This document shows, in pieces, positions 11,770 to 22,700 of a DNA stretch of 64,000 bases. The DNA comes from Hermatobates lingyangjiaoensis (lineage: Eukaryota; Arthropoda; Insecta; Hemiptera; Hermatobatidae), in contig JAPFBL010000605.1 in assembly GCA_026182355.1 (NCBI GenBank), positions 186,001 through 250,000 of the forward strand, in the 5' to 3' direction. Under the pieces are notes generated by a model, which saw nothing but the letters and a program-made list of their open reading frames with translations, did no database searches and was not told the origin of the DNA. Positions within the stretch are counted from its first letter, which is position 1. Each line of letters starts with the position of its first letter. A program made the translations under genes and the position numbers.

Positions 11770-12380
11770 TCCCACCGAAAACAAACAACTTGAAGATAAT
11801 TACCCGTAATCGTTGAGTATTTATGTTCTAACATCAGTTATTATTCAAGCCCAAACAATTAACCTAAATGGACAAAAGAGATACTATAGATTTTTGGAAA
11901 TAAGAAAAAACAAAACTTACGCAATGTGTTTAAATCAGAAAAGAAAATGGTAAAAAAAAAAGTTGTTACAATTCACTATGATACATTTCAACAATATAAA
12001 ATTGCTATTATTATATTATAATGTTATTATGATTATAATTTCTTCTTTCTAATCTCCAATTTTCAAGATTGAAATGATATCAAAAAACTATTCCAGGACG
12101 CTTAAAAGATAGCTTGGTTAAGAGTTTTACAGAGAATATATCCAATATGTTTACAATGTTTAATTGTTTTAAACGATAATACTCTAAAGCGCGTGTGTTG
12201 AGAAATTATTCTAGCTATCTTCTCTTTGATGAAAAAAAAAAAATAAATATTATTCAGCACTTTGGTGTCACTAGTTATTAGATTCGCTAAAACTTTCATT
12301 GACTAGACACTCAAGCTAGTTAATTACATTGCTAATTAGTGCGATAGGCCTAATTTGGTCAGAAAACTCTAATCGCATAT
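11770..12380. other. AT-rich spacer, nothing recognised
   Basis: No coding or RNA signal seen. The - strand open frame at 12,102-12,299 has no recognisable motif. Confidence 0.5.
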
Positions 12381-12391
12381 CATTTAAATAC

Positions 12392-12616
12392 TCATTGTAG
12401 GGTAAAAATCTAATGAAATGGTCTCCACATATAAAAATTTAATGATATAAACAACGCGTTTCGAACACGTAGTGTTCTTCCTCACTTGAGGAAGAACACT
12501 ACGTGTTCAAAACGCGTTGTTTATATCATTAAATTTTTATATGTGGAGACCATTTCATAAGATTTTTACCCAACAATGAGTAAATACCACATAATAACTG
12601 ATTGCACTACATTAGA
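12392..12616. mobile_element. Palindromic retroelement-like insertion, family B
   Basis: Inverted arms (GGTAAAAATCTAATGAAATG ... complement) meet at CTTGAGGAAG. The flanks are a perfect 11-bp direct duplication CATTTAAATAC at 12381-12391 and 12617-12627. The right arm extends about 37 nt beyond the left (GTAAATACCACATAATAACT...). The core reads TGAGGA, A, stem GAACAC / GTGTTC with loop TAC, then AAAACGCG (GAAACGCG in other copies). Confidence 0.85.
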
Positions 12617-12945
12617 CATTTAAATACTACTTTTAGGTTTGTTTCACTTTTGAATTTAATTTTTTATGATTTTTTTTTTCATCCAACGCTCGTCACTAAC
12701 GTTTCGACCATCTGATGTCGTTCTGCTCAGTACAAACATGTCATTCCCTTAATTCTGACATCAAAAATATGACATGATAAACATCAAAAATATGATATGA
12801 TATGACATGATAGACATCAAAAAGGCTGCTTCAGTTTGAGAAGTGTTTTGTAGTTTTATTGGATTCGAAGAAAAGAGGTGAACTGGTGATTCAGCAATCC
12901 CCATACGATGTATATAGATGACTCTGCAGGTAATCATGATCATTA

Positions 12946-13130
12946 ACCTGTTTTGATCTATTCTCATATACCTTTTAGCCTTTTGACTATGATATGGAAC
13001 AAAGCAGAGCAGATTGATGTTTTTAACGTGTCGTTTTTTAGCCACGACGTGAAAGCACTACAGAATCGCGAGTACAATAGCGACCCAACAATTCACGGCG
13101 TGCCCAAGGTGGATCTCGTGGAGGTGAGAG
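12946..13130 (+). repeat. Diverged relative of an arm of the 43.0-kb inverted repeat
   Basis: AACCTGTTTTG, GCAGAGCAGATTGATG and nearby bases correspond in order to AACCTGTTTTG and GCAGAACAGATAGATG at 43,011-43,085. Similarity fades further on. Open frames on both strands here are not convincing genes. Confidence 0.4.
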
Positions 13131-13139
13131 TCCATGAGA

Positions 13140-14360
13140 GACATCACACAAAACAAAAACCAATAAAAAAGTTGAAATAATAAAACACAATGCTCTGGAA
13201 ACACAATAGTCACTTCTTTCTATCTTCACAATCATATTATCATTGGTTGTTGGAACCATTTTTAATCCTAATGATGACAGAATATCACGTGGCCATTTTC
13301 CTTTTTAGCCGTCTTTGGGGGGTTTGTGGGGATTATTAGTTAGGAAAGATTTTGAGCAAGTGGGTTTGGATGAGTTGAGAGTTTACTGTGGAATAGTTTG
13401 TAGCGGTCTTTTCTATAGTCGCAAAGAAAGGGACTTTAAGATCACGGTGAATGATTATGTTTGGGACGTAAAATGGGAGATGTGAGAGTTTTTTTTTAAG
13501 TATTTTTGATTGGGTGGCTTATATATTCGTCCTATACAAGCCAAAAAGGGCAATCACCAGGTGAGCTCCTGTCGTCATTAAGATTACAAATAGTTCCAAA
13601 GACCAACGAATATTCCCTTGCACAACAGTGCACTTCGTGATTATGAGTTGCGGACCAGAGGCCCACTACTGCTAAATTCTCATCCTGTTTTTTTTTTTGT
13701 TTAGGTCAGTAAGCATTCTCAATACTGGAGACGTCAGTATATCTATCAGGGAAAGGAGTCGTTTTCGTGGTCATATGGTCTTTCGGTCTTGTACCAACAA
13801 TGAGTCTTCATCCGACTTTCGCTACAAAATTAAACAGCTAAAGGACAAACCCTGAAACTACTTCTACAAACAAGAAATTGTAGTCTAAGTAACCAAAAAT
13901 ACAAAAAAAAAAAGCAAAAAAAAATCTGCCTCACTTACACCAGATATAAGTCTACAGTACTTCACCTACGCCTGGTACACCGTGGGTGATACCAAATGAA
14001 CTAAACGATACGTGTAAAGCAATTTTTATAAAATGACTTCTCAACCAAAATTATAGTTTTATATCTTATATATAGAGTTTAATTATGATTAACTATTCAA
14101 TTCTGTAAGCTACAGAATAGATAAGCGACTGTAAGAAAATGAACATTGTACCTGGATAGTCATCAAGGAGTGAAGCAGGATGGGGCGACACAAGGAGTTT
14201 TATCTGGGATGGCTTCAACAGCAATTCGGTACTGGATGAATTATCGGAGCAGCTGTTATTACACACTTCCTGCCTAAATTGAAATTACAATAAATTTCAA
14301 AGTTCATACAAATTGAAAGTTAACAAATGTTTTCATACATATTGAAGCTTTCGTAAGAAT
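13140..14360. other. Spacer, nothing recognised
   Basis: No exon, RNA gene or repeat was recognised by eye. Confidence 0.45.
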
Positions 14361-14671
14361 TAGGTTAGGTTAGGTTGTAGTGGTAGTCCCAGAAGGGAAC
14401 ACACGTAGACCGGATATTGGCCCTTTGTGATACCACACAATGAAGATTGATTCTACAGTGAGAGTTCTAAATTTTCCCTAACTCAAGTGTATTTAGAGTA
14501 GGGATCTTTAACGAGTACCTGACATCGTACAGGCTCGGGACATTCTCCGAGGGACGACGTGCTCAGATTTATTACCTCCCGCGTGAATAAATCGAGGGCC
14601 AGGTGGGAATCGAACCCCGGTCCTATTAGTTCAGAGACGAGTACGTTAACCATTGAGCTAACCTGGCCCCT
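14361..14671 (-). mobile_element. tRNA-derived SINE, near full length
   Basis: On the - strand it starts GGCCAGGTTAGCTC (A-box region), then a GGTTCGATTCCC-type B box, GGCCCTCGATTTATTCACGC, and ends CAACCTAACCTAACC. A short duplication CGTAAGAA is seen on both sides. One of the better copies for building a consensus. Confidence 0.85.
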
Positions 14672-14834
14672 ACCGTAAGAAGTAAGACGATTAATTTTCT
14701 GATAACATTGATAACAACTTCTGTTATCAATATGGTGTTTGAAATACCATATATATTGGTTTAATTAGACAATTAATTTAATTAATTATCAAAATTAGTT
14801 GATAATTAATTAAAGTTAACAAATGTTTTCATAC

Positions 14835-15040
14835 ATTTGTCTGCTCGTTCATTTCCCTCTACTACTACATGTCCTGGCACCCAGTAGAGAGATATCCTGT
14901 TCCTCATACCCAGGAGATTGAGTTTGTTTTTACAGTTAAGGACGATCTATGAGTTGATAAGCTTTGAGTTCAATACTTTGATTGCTGCTTGACTGTCAGA
15001 CATTATTACTATATGTCTGTTCTTATATACTTTAAATATC
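14835..15040 (-). pseudogene. Non-LTR retrotransposon RNase H fragment
   Basis: The - strand translation contains SDSQAAIKVLNS and ISLYWVPGH, the usual motifs of the RNase H domain in I/R1/Jockey-type non-LTR elements. There is an internal stop between them. It is closely related to the longer fragment at 17.64-18.62 kb. Confidence 0.7.
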
Positions 15041-15045
15041 AAATG

Positions 15046-16905
15046 TATTTAAAGGAATAACGAACTCCGTTGTCACGTCTAAAACTTGTAAGTCACATAT
15101 GGATTTTCGAACCTCTATTTTTCTTTTCCAAAAATAAAAAAAAAATATTTTATTTTTTCTATTGTTAGACTTATATCGTTTGATTTACAAAAATACTAAC
15201 AATCCTTCAGCTGAGGAATAAGTTATTCCAAAAAACTTATTAGTTTAGTTTCAATATCACTGTTCATTACAAATTCAAAGTTAATAATATCTTTATAGAT
15301 ATTGGCAAGGAAATAAGTAAAACGATTAATTTTCTAATAATATTGGAAACAACTTCTGTGGTTTGAGATACTACAGCTTGTGGTTTAATTACATAATTAT
15401 ACTTAATTAATTATCAAAAGTAATCTGATGATATATTTTATTTTTTTTCTTTCGTTAGATTAATACTTTTTCCAAAAAACTGCAAACAACTCTTTGAATG
15501 AGGAATAACTGAACAGTGACTGCAGGGAAACTAAGAAAATTTTCAAATTTACTCAAATGAAAATAAATTGAAAGTCAACAATGTTTTCATACATATTGAA
15601 GTCGGGCTAGAGTGCACTTAAGGATCCCCAGCGTTTAAAGAGACGAACCTTTTCACTGAGGTTATAAGGGTTTCCCTACTCTCCAGTAAGGATTTTGGAG
15701 TCATTTATTTTTCTTAAATGGCAACTCTTACTTATATTGCAGTAATGTTTATTTCTTTATAAGTCTATGATTTGAAAACGGGATATTTTAGTTTCATTTC
15801 GTTCCCGTTTAATTAGTTCTTGCTAAATTCCTGGTTTGCTTTACAAAAATTGTAACAATCCTTCAGCTAAGGAATAAAGTTATGCCAAATAACTTATTAT
15901 TTTAGTTTTAATGCCACTTTTTAGTTTATCGGCAGTTACTAAACAGTGACTGTAGAGAAACTAGAAAATTATCAATATAACTCAATTTAAAAAAAAAATC
16001 ATGAAGTACAACATATGTCAAAAAAAAAAAAAGCTTGTACATGTATAAATAATTTACTTACGAACAATTTAATAGATCCAAGCAACTATTCAGTAAATCT
16101 ATTTCCGTTGAATGAATTTCTCTCGTATCACTATCCTAAAAATTTATAAACAACAATAATTATGAAGAATGACAAATGAATCAATCAGCCAAACATATAT
16201 AACAAATAGTAAAACTCACTGAAGTTACAGAACTACTTTTTCTCATATTATACGAAATGATAAATTTCTTAAAAAACGGTTTTGAGAAACAAAAATAATA
16301 TTAACTGGACATTTAAAAAAAAAAACACTGCTTTACGGTATCTATAGAGAGGAAGGGGAAAAAAAACCTGTTTGACAATCAACTTTCAACTGTAATATGA
16401 AGTGATAATGGATTTACAAATAAATTTCAAACTTATTAAATATTGTAAGTATTAAAGTAAATTCTTTTAATTTATTTAGTATTAATAAGATTTCACATAA
16501 ACACGTGAAATAACAATCAATGATCAAACGACAATATGAAATGTGAAAACAAAAACTAAGATCTTTCAACCATAACAAGCGGTGTTCGTCAGAGTCAAAA
16601 ACCCAACTCTGACGAAGACCGCTTGTTATGATTGAAAGATCTTAGTCTTTTTTTTTTTCATTTCTTATTAAGGTTTGAACATTTATATTATAATTATGAG
16701 TATTTCACGTTATAACTAGATTGATCCTAAATGAAGGAGTTATAAATTTTCCTAATACAATTAGATGGATTTTTAATCTCTACCTGGCATGTACTGAGGT
16801 TTCCAAATGTATTTAAAAGAATGATGAACTCCGTTGTCACGCCTAAAACTTGTAAGTAGCATATGGATTTTTTAATCTCTATTTTTCTTTTTCAAAAATA
16901 AATTG
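15046..16905. repeat. Internally repeated intergenic segment
   Basis: Several blocks occur two or three times with about 70-90% identity by eye. AATCCTTCAGCTGAGGAATA near 15,201 recurs near 15,858. AACTCCGTTGTCACG near 15,062 recurs near 16,823. AAAGTTAACAAATGTTTTCA near 14,318 recurs near 14,812 and 15,571. This implies old segmental duplications; no gene is seen. Confidence 0.6.
16484..16715. mobile_element. Palindromic retroelement-like insertion, family C
   Basis: Left arm AAGATTTCACATAAACACGT ... CTAAGATCTTTCAACC; centre CAACTCTGACGAAG; right arm with CTGACGA, GACCGC, TTGAAAGATCTTAG. The right part decays after TTTCATTTCTTA. Confidence 0.8.
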
Positions 16906-16986
16906 ATTCGAGGGCCAGAGTGGGTATTGAACCCTGGGCCTACATTGCCGGGCGAAAACATTGCCACTAGGTTAGCCTGGTCGCCT
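16905..16986 (-). mobile_element. SINE fragment (head only)
   Basis: Contains CGAGGGCCAGAGTGGG and GGTTAGCCTGGTCGCC, corresponding in reverse to the tRNA-like head of the SINE family. Confidence 0.65.
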
Positions 16987-17229
16987 TAATAGGATATTAT
17001 TTTTATTCAAATATTATTCATATTTTTGTCTTTCAAGATTAAGATATTCATTGATTTTGTTAGAAAACAACTCATTTGTTTTCGTTTTATGAGTATATTT
17101 CATATTTTTTTGTTCTTATCATACTTGTTTCGTTGCAAGAAAACCACATGTGGAACATTTTTCTTAATTTTTGAACATATTGAAGGTAATAGAGAAGAAC
17201 AAAAAAGCAATGAAGTTAAGAGTTATTAG

Positions 17230-17550
17230 GATAGGTTGTTGTGGCAGTCCCACAAGGGAACACACTTAGGCCAAGCATTGGCCCTTTGTGATACCACACA
17301 ATGAATATTGATTCTACAGTGGGAGTCCTAAATTTTGCCTAACTCAAGTGTATTTAGAGTAGGGATCTTTAACGAGTACCTGACATCGTATAGGGTAGGG
17401 ACCGACAGTTTAACGTCCTTCTCCGAGGGTCGACGTGCTCAGATTTATTCACCTCCCGCGTGAATAAATCGAGGGCCAGATGGGGATCGAACCCCGGTCC
17501 TATCAGTTCAGAGGCGAGCACGTAACCACTGAGTTAGCCTGACCCATGAG
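17230..17550 (-). mobile_element. tRNA-derived SINE with 15-bp target duplication
   Basis: Flanked by perfect GTTAAGAGTTATTAG copies at 17215-17229 and 17551-17565, which fixes the element ends. On the - strand it runs from the tRNA-like head (GGCTAACTCAGTGG) to a CAACAACCTATCC tail. The long clean duplication indicates a fairly recent insertion by target-primed reverse transcription. Confidence 0.92.
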
Positions 17551-17639
17551 GTTAAGAGTTATTAGCATTCTTTTAGATGTATGCATTCTGATGTTGTTGA
17601 ATTGCAGATATGCATTTATTGAGGGTGATTATAGTAATG

Positions 17640-18620
17640 CGTTCTAAGAACTATTGTACTTTCCACCCTTCTGTACTATAGTACCCCAGTTAGCTTCAAC
17701 GCCTTCAAGAAGCTCTGCACTTTTGCTGGGTCCAACGGTAAAAGCACTTCTATGGTTTTGTTGAGTGTCCCGAAGCACCTGCCTCTGTGTAACACAGTGG
17801 CTTGACAATCAGTCAGTAGGTGCAATGGTGTTTCTTCCTCTTCCTTGCAGAAACTGCACAAACCATCATTGATAATGCCCATTCTTTGCAATGATTATTA
17901 AGTCTGCAGTGACTCGTTAGAAATCTGGTTAAAATTCTTAGATTATTCCTACTATTTTCCATTCAATACAAGATTCGCCTATTCTCAAACTTATTGAGAA
18001 GTATCTTGGATGTCTGTGTCCTTAAAGAGAATCCCACTATCCTCTTTCCTAAGGAGTTCTTGTATAGTGTGCTGTCCTATACCACAATATAGTTCTGGAC
18101 CAATATACGGTTTCTGAGCAGCTTCCCTCGCAAGTTCATCTGCTCGTTCATTCCTTCTACTCGTGCATGTCCTGGCACCCAGTAGAGAGAGATCCTTTTC
18201 CTCATACCCATGAGATTGTGTTTCTTTTTGCAGTTCAGGACCATCTTTGAGTTGATAAGGTTTGAGTTCAATGCTTTGATTGCTGCTTGTCTATCAGACA
18301 TATGTCTGTTTTTATATCCATTATCCATATTAAATTTTGCATATCTTTCGATGGCATGGATTTCAGCTTGGAAGATACTGGTGTACATGCCCATAGATTC
18401 GAAGTATTTGGTCTTAGGCACAAATACTCCAGCTCCTGTACCTTCCACTGTCCTTGATCCATCTGTATATCATAGGACAATATTTCCTTCAATGCCCTCT
18501 TTGTTTGCTTTTCTAATTCCTTCTTTGGTACCAATGTATCCTTGGAAATTCTTTTGGAATTCAAATACTTTACCCATATCATTCCTCGGTGACATGAGTA
18601 CCGGATGTTCTTTCTAAATT
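17640..18620 (-). pseudogene. Non-LTR retrotransposon fragment: RNase H plus C-terminal zinc motif
   Basis: Read on the - strand, the frame ending near 18,077 includes FQAEIHAIERYAKFNM, SDRQAAIKALNS and ISLYWVPGHARVEG, typical of RNase H of I/R1/Jockey-type elements. Further on, 17,891-17,676 encodes CSFCKEEEETPLHLLTDC, the CCHC-type motif after RNase H in these elements. Stops and frameshifts separate the parts, so it is dead. The reverse transcriptase region is not present. Confidence 0.8.
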
Positions 18621-19317
18621 TATTACAGAAGATATTTTTAAAAAGTACCTATAATTGGCCTCATAGTAGAGTCTCAATGGCCAAAGTATTACATCCTCTC
18701 AGAGTTACAGCGTAAGAAAGATTATCCAACTCATTCATGACAAATCAAAACAATAGTCAATGGTCAAAACAATGACAAGATTTTGTCATGACCATGACTA
18801 AAACAATGGTCATGGTCAACACAAAAAGTTCCCATCTTCAGAACTAAAGGCAGGTACGCTGCCTCTTAAACAAAACGACCATGAAAAAGAAGCTTTATAT
18901 AGTCAAATGCAAAAAAATGCTTAATTAATCAATATAATGACTTGTAAATAATATTACATCTAATTATGTTTAGAAAGTAAGTTCGTAAAACAAGTTATGT
19001 TTGTTTAATTAATTTTAATCCTAAGTTTGTTGTTATTATTGTTAAAAATGCCATGAATCAAGGGGTTTCATCTTATTAAAGGCAGTCATAATCACCATAA
19101 TGTTTATTTGAGGTCAGTTATTTTCTAAGTGTAACTTATATTTCATAAATATTATTACTTTTCGTTACCACTTATCAAAAGTTGTGCTTAAAAAATTTAA
19201 TTTAGCTTCTTTGGTTATGGAAATATATACAGTAGTTAGAGTATAGTAAAATATTATTGTATATGTCTGAAAAATTAAATGACTATCATTGTTGCCTGAA
19301 AACGCAACAAAAGTAAT
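18621..19317. other. AT-rich spacer, nothing recognised
   Basis: Contains a small cluster of CATGACCATGACTAAAAC-type repeats near 18,740-18,820; otherwise no signal. Confidence 0.5.
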
Positions 19318-19389
19318 GGGCCTGTCCGGGATTTGAACCCGGGACCTCTCACACCCGAAGCGAGAATCATACCCCTAGACCAACAGGCC
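19318..19389 (-). tRNA. tRNA-Pro (anticodon CGG)
   Basis: The - strand folds as a 72-nt cloverleaf. The acceptor stem GGCCTGT / ACAGGCC is followed by a C discriminator. The D arm is TGGTCTAGGGGTATG, the anticodon stem CTCGC / GTGAG holds loop TTCGGGT with CGG in the anticodon position, and the T arm is CCGGG TTCAAAT CCCGG. No intron. The A and B boxes are intact, so it is probably functional. It lies 282 bp upstream of the NADK2 start, divergently oriented. Confidence 0.96.
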
Positions 19390-19670
19390 TCGCGATTGAT
19401 AACTAGAAATTGCAACAGATATAAACTGAAATAACAAAATTTATTAAAATTATGCCAATTTAAACAAATTCATTTAATTAAATGAATAATTATAGATAAA
19501 TAACAAATGTAGGCAATAATTCTTTTGGTATTTTTCATCCTGCATTGTCCAATGTTGTCGCAATAAGGACAGCCGTTTCAATGATAAGATAAGAGCAAGG
19601 TTCAAATGCTTCCCTTGATATATTTTTACATGCAGTTTAATAGGGTAAGTTGTTAAGTGTTAATTCAACA

Positions 19671-19704
19671 ATGCTATTCACATTAAGAAATTTTGCTGAT
19701 AAGG
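19671..19704 (+). CDS. NADK2: NADK2 exon 1
   Basis: Encodes MLFTLRNFADK plus one base; donor GGTGAGT. Being only 34 nt, it is supported by the donor and by frame agreement with exon 2 rather than by similarity. Confidence 0.75.
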
Positions 19705-22700
19705 GTGAGTATGCAAAAGTATTTGTCTGAGTTTAAATCAATTAATTATTCATTGTATATGTACTTATGTTTCTCGTTGTAGTGTCTTATCAACTATCTA
19801 AGAGAAATCTCCACTGCATTAAAAATAATTTCAAAAGGGTTTTGTTACTAAGCAAAAGAACAAGATATGAAATTGAAAAATACCTTAAACCAGGCATTTC
19901 TGATGAAAATCTGGAAAAGATTCTGAGAAAACGTGGAACTGATTATGATACTATAATTAAGCATCATAGATATCATACTAGTTTTTTTAACTCATTAATG
20001 GAATCTTTAAGTCGTTTCAACATTGAATTACAACCAATATCAAGGTGGGTTCTACTCTGTTTAGAAGGATGTAATAACTTATCTTCCTTCACATATAGAT
20101 TGCCTAGTTTATTCACATAATAATATTCTAGCTTGGACAAACAGGCATGACTTAACGGAGGCAGCTGTGAACTGGGCTGACTTGGTGCTTGTGGCCGGTG
20201 GTGATGGTACATTCCTCTTAGCTGCTAGCAAAGTCAAAAACAATGAGAAGACTGTTATTGGCTTTAATTCGGACCCATCAAGGTCGGCAGGTTGTCTCTG
20301 TCTGCCAAAGAGATACAGTGCCAATTTGAATGAAGCTGTTGATCGAATTTTTAAGGTAATATAAATTAATATTACTGTATGATGTGTTATTTTAAGTAAT
20401 GATTCAATTAGATTCAAATTTCAGTAGATTGAAATGGAAAACTTATTTATTTATAATCTAATTTCTCCTGTACAATGTAATAGTGTCGTGAGTCGTTCCT
20501 ACTTCATCACATTTGCAGTTTAAAGTCAAATAATTCATTAGTCTATATTTAAATCTATATAGTTACGAGGTAAGATCTAAGGAATCTGATAAATTTCTTG
20601 GTTAGTTGGAGTTACAATACATTAAATCAAAGAGCAATCATTACTGCTGATATTTAAATATGTAAAAGCCATTTCATTACTATCATTTTCAAAACATCCC
20701 TTGCATATACTTTTTCTAAAATAGTTTCAATAAATAGTTTACCTAATAATTTATATAGAATGCAATGAAATAATAGTTCCTCTACTTTTTGTTTTTTACT
20801 TCTGCTTACAGTTACTCCTGTCTGTAGTTATAATAAAGAAAAAGATTAGATAAAAATATTAATAATTTCATCTCTGAGTCTGTTCTTAGAAACTAACGAC
20901 CAGTTAATTCTTTAACTTTAAATTCCAATACATTTTGAAGAAACTGACAAGTTTTTCTTAGTAATTTCCTCTTCTTGGAATTGAAATAAAATATATAGGA
21001 CATTTATATTTTATTGAAGATTTCAAAGGAAAGTCTAGCTATCAAATTACTGCCGCCAGTATTCTTTACTTTATCTTCACGTCTTTGTGGAATATCTAAG
21101 TGTCTAATTTTCAGTTAGAAACCAGCTAAATAATTCTTCAAAAGAAAGTTTTGTTAATGATAATTCATTTAGGCATAATACTTAATTGCTGAATGTAACG
21201 AAAGCACTAGTGGTTACACTAAAACTGGACACTTTTTTTCTATTTTTTGATTTCTTTAACTACCTTTCTTCCATAGTTGTATTAACTATGCATTTTAACT
21301 TTTTCATTAAAACTGACTGAATAATATTTTTCCTTAAAATATTATTCAAGTTTTTTAAAATATATGTCAAAGTTAGTTTTTTCAAACTTTTTCGCCAAAC
21401 CTTAACTGAAAAATGTTTAAACAAGAAACATTGTTTTGGTAGAACTATATAACTTTAGCAACTGCATGTAATGTGGATAATAAGACTTCAGTTGCTCTAC
21501 GAACTTATCCAAAGTGATGTATTTCAATTTACTATGTGGTCATATTCAAACCAGAAATGCTCTGTAATTATTTAAGTTTGTATTGAGGATTATCAATCTT
21601 CCTTCTAAAGTTATTTCTACTTTAAATACTAATTAAATTATATTTAAATTGTATTCTACTTTTCGTTAGACAAAGGTATTGGAGTATTCGTTTTTTTTTT
21701 ATATGATCAAGAGAAAATTATCTCAATTCTTTTATATCTCAAAACTGTCTCTATTCCCTCCCCTAGAATAGAATAATACTGTAAGTCGTTACTAAATCAT
21801 CACCTCTACAGCTTACAGTAAAATAATTTTTTTTATTTATAACCATTTTTTAGTTTTATTCTTTATGCCTTTTATATATAACTATTGAAATACATTGACT
21901 TCTGATGGAGTAATGCTGAAATAAAATAATAATTTCATCTCTGAGTCTGTTCTTAGAAACTAACGACCAGTTAATTCTTTAACTTTAAATTCCAATACAT
22001 TTTGAAGAAACTGACAAGTTTTTCTTAGTAATTTCCTCTTCTTGGAATTGAAATAAAATATATAGGACATTCAGTTTTCCATGTTCAAATGAAACTCTTG
22101 TACACCGATGTTTCGGTTTTTATTTAAAACTGTTTCCACTGGCCTACAAAACAGAAGAAAACAAAAAATATATAGCAATGGCAAATATACATATTAACAA
22201 AAATGTGATTATTACAATAATTGGAGTGGTACAAGTGCATCTTACTATTTAGTCAAATAATGTAAGAACATATAGAAGTAGAAATTCATTGAATAACAAT
22301 TTAGTCAAATAATGTAAGAATAGAAGTAAAAATTCATTGAATACACTTTTACCTTACTAGAGTTTACTTTAAGTACTAGGAAACTAAACTTTCTTCATTA
22401 AATGATTGTTTAATCTGAATTAAATTCTAAACTGAAGATGTTGATTAAAAAGGAAGATGTTGATTGACCCAACGGGTCACGGGTAGTCTAGATCTTCTAA
22501 AGATAAAGTTTGCTAGTAATGTTAACCTTACTTACAATTCCAATGGACTGATGTCAATATAACAACAATATCATTAGTTGTGCAATCCGTATTTGTGTGG
22601 TATTTACTCATTCTGAGGTAAAATGGATAAACCAACAAAAGTCTCCACACAAATGAAGTTTTATTCAACGCGTTTCGAACACTTTGTGTTCATCATCAGG

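Noticed and set aside
12386..12627. Palindromic insertions as classical DNA-transposon MITEs
   Set aside because: Variable 8-13 bp duplications and a one-sided extension beyond the inverted arms do not fit cut-and-paste elements.
14361..14376. TTAGG-like repeats as telomere
   Set aside because: Only two or three units at SINE ends, never an array.
18210..18617. 135-codon + strand open frame
   Set aside because: Shadow of the - strand RNase H fragment, which has recognisable motifs.
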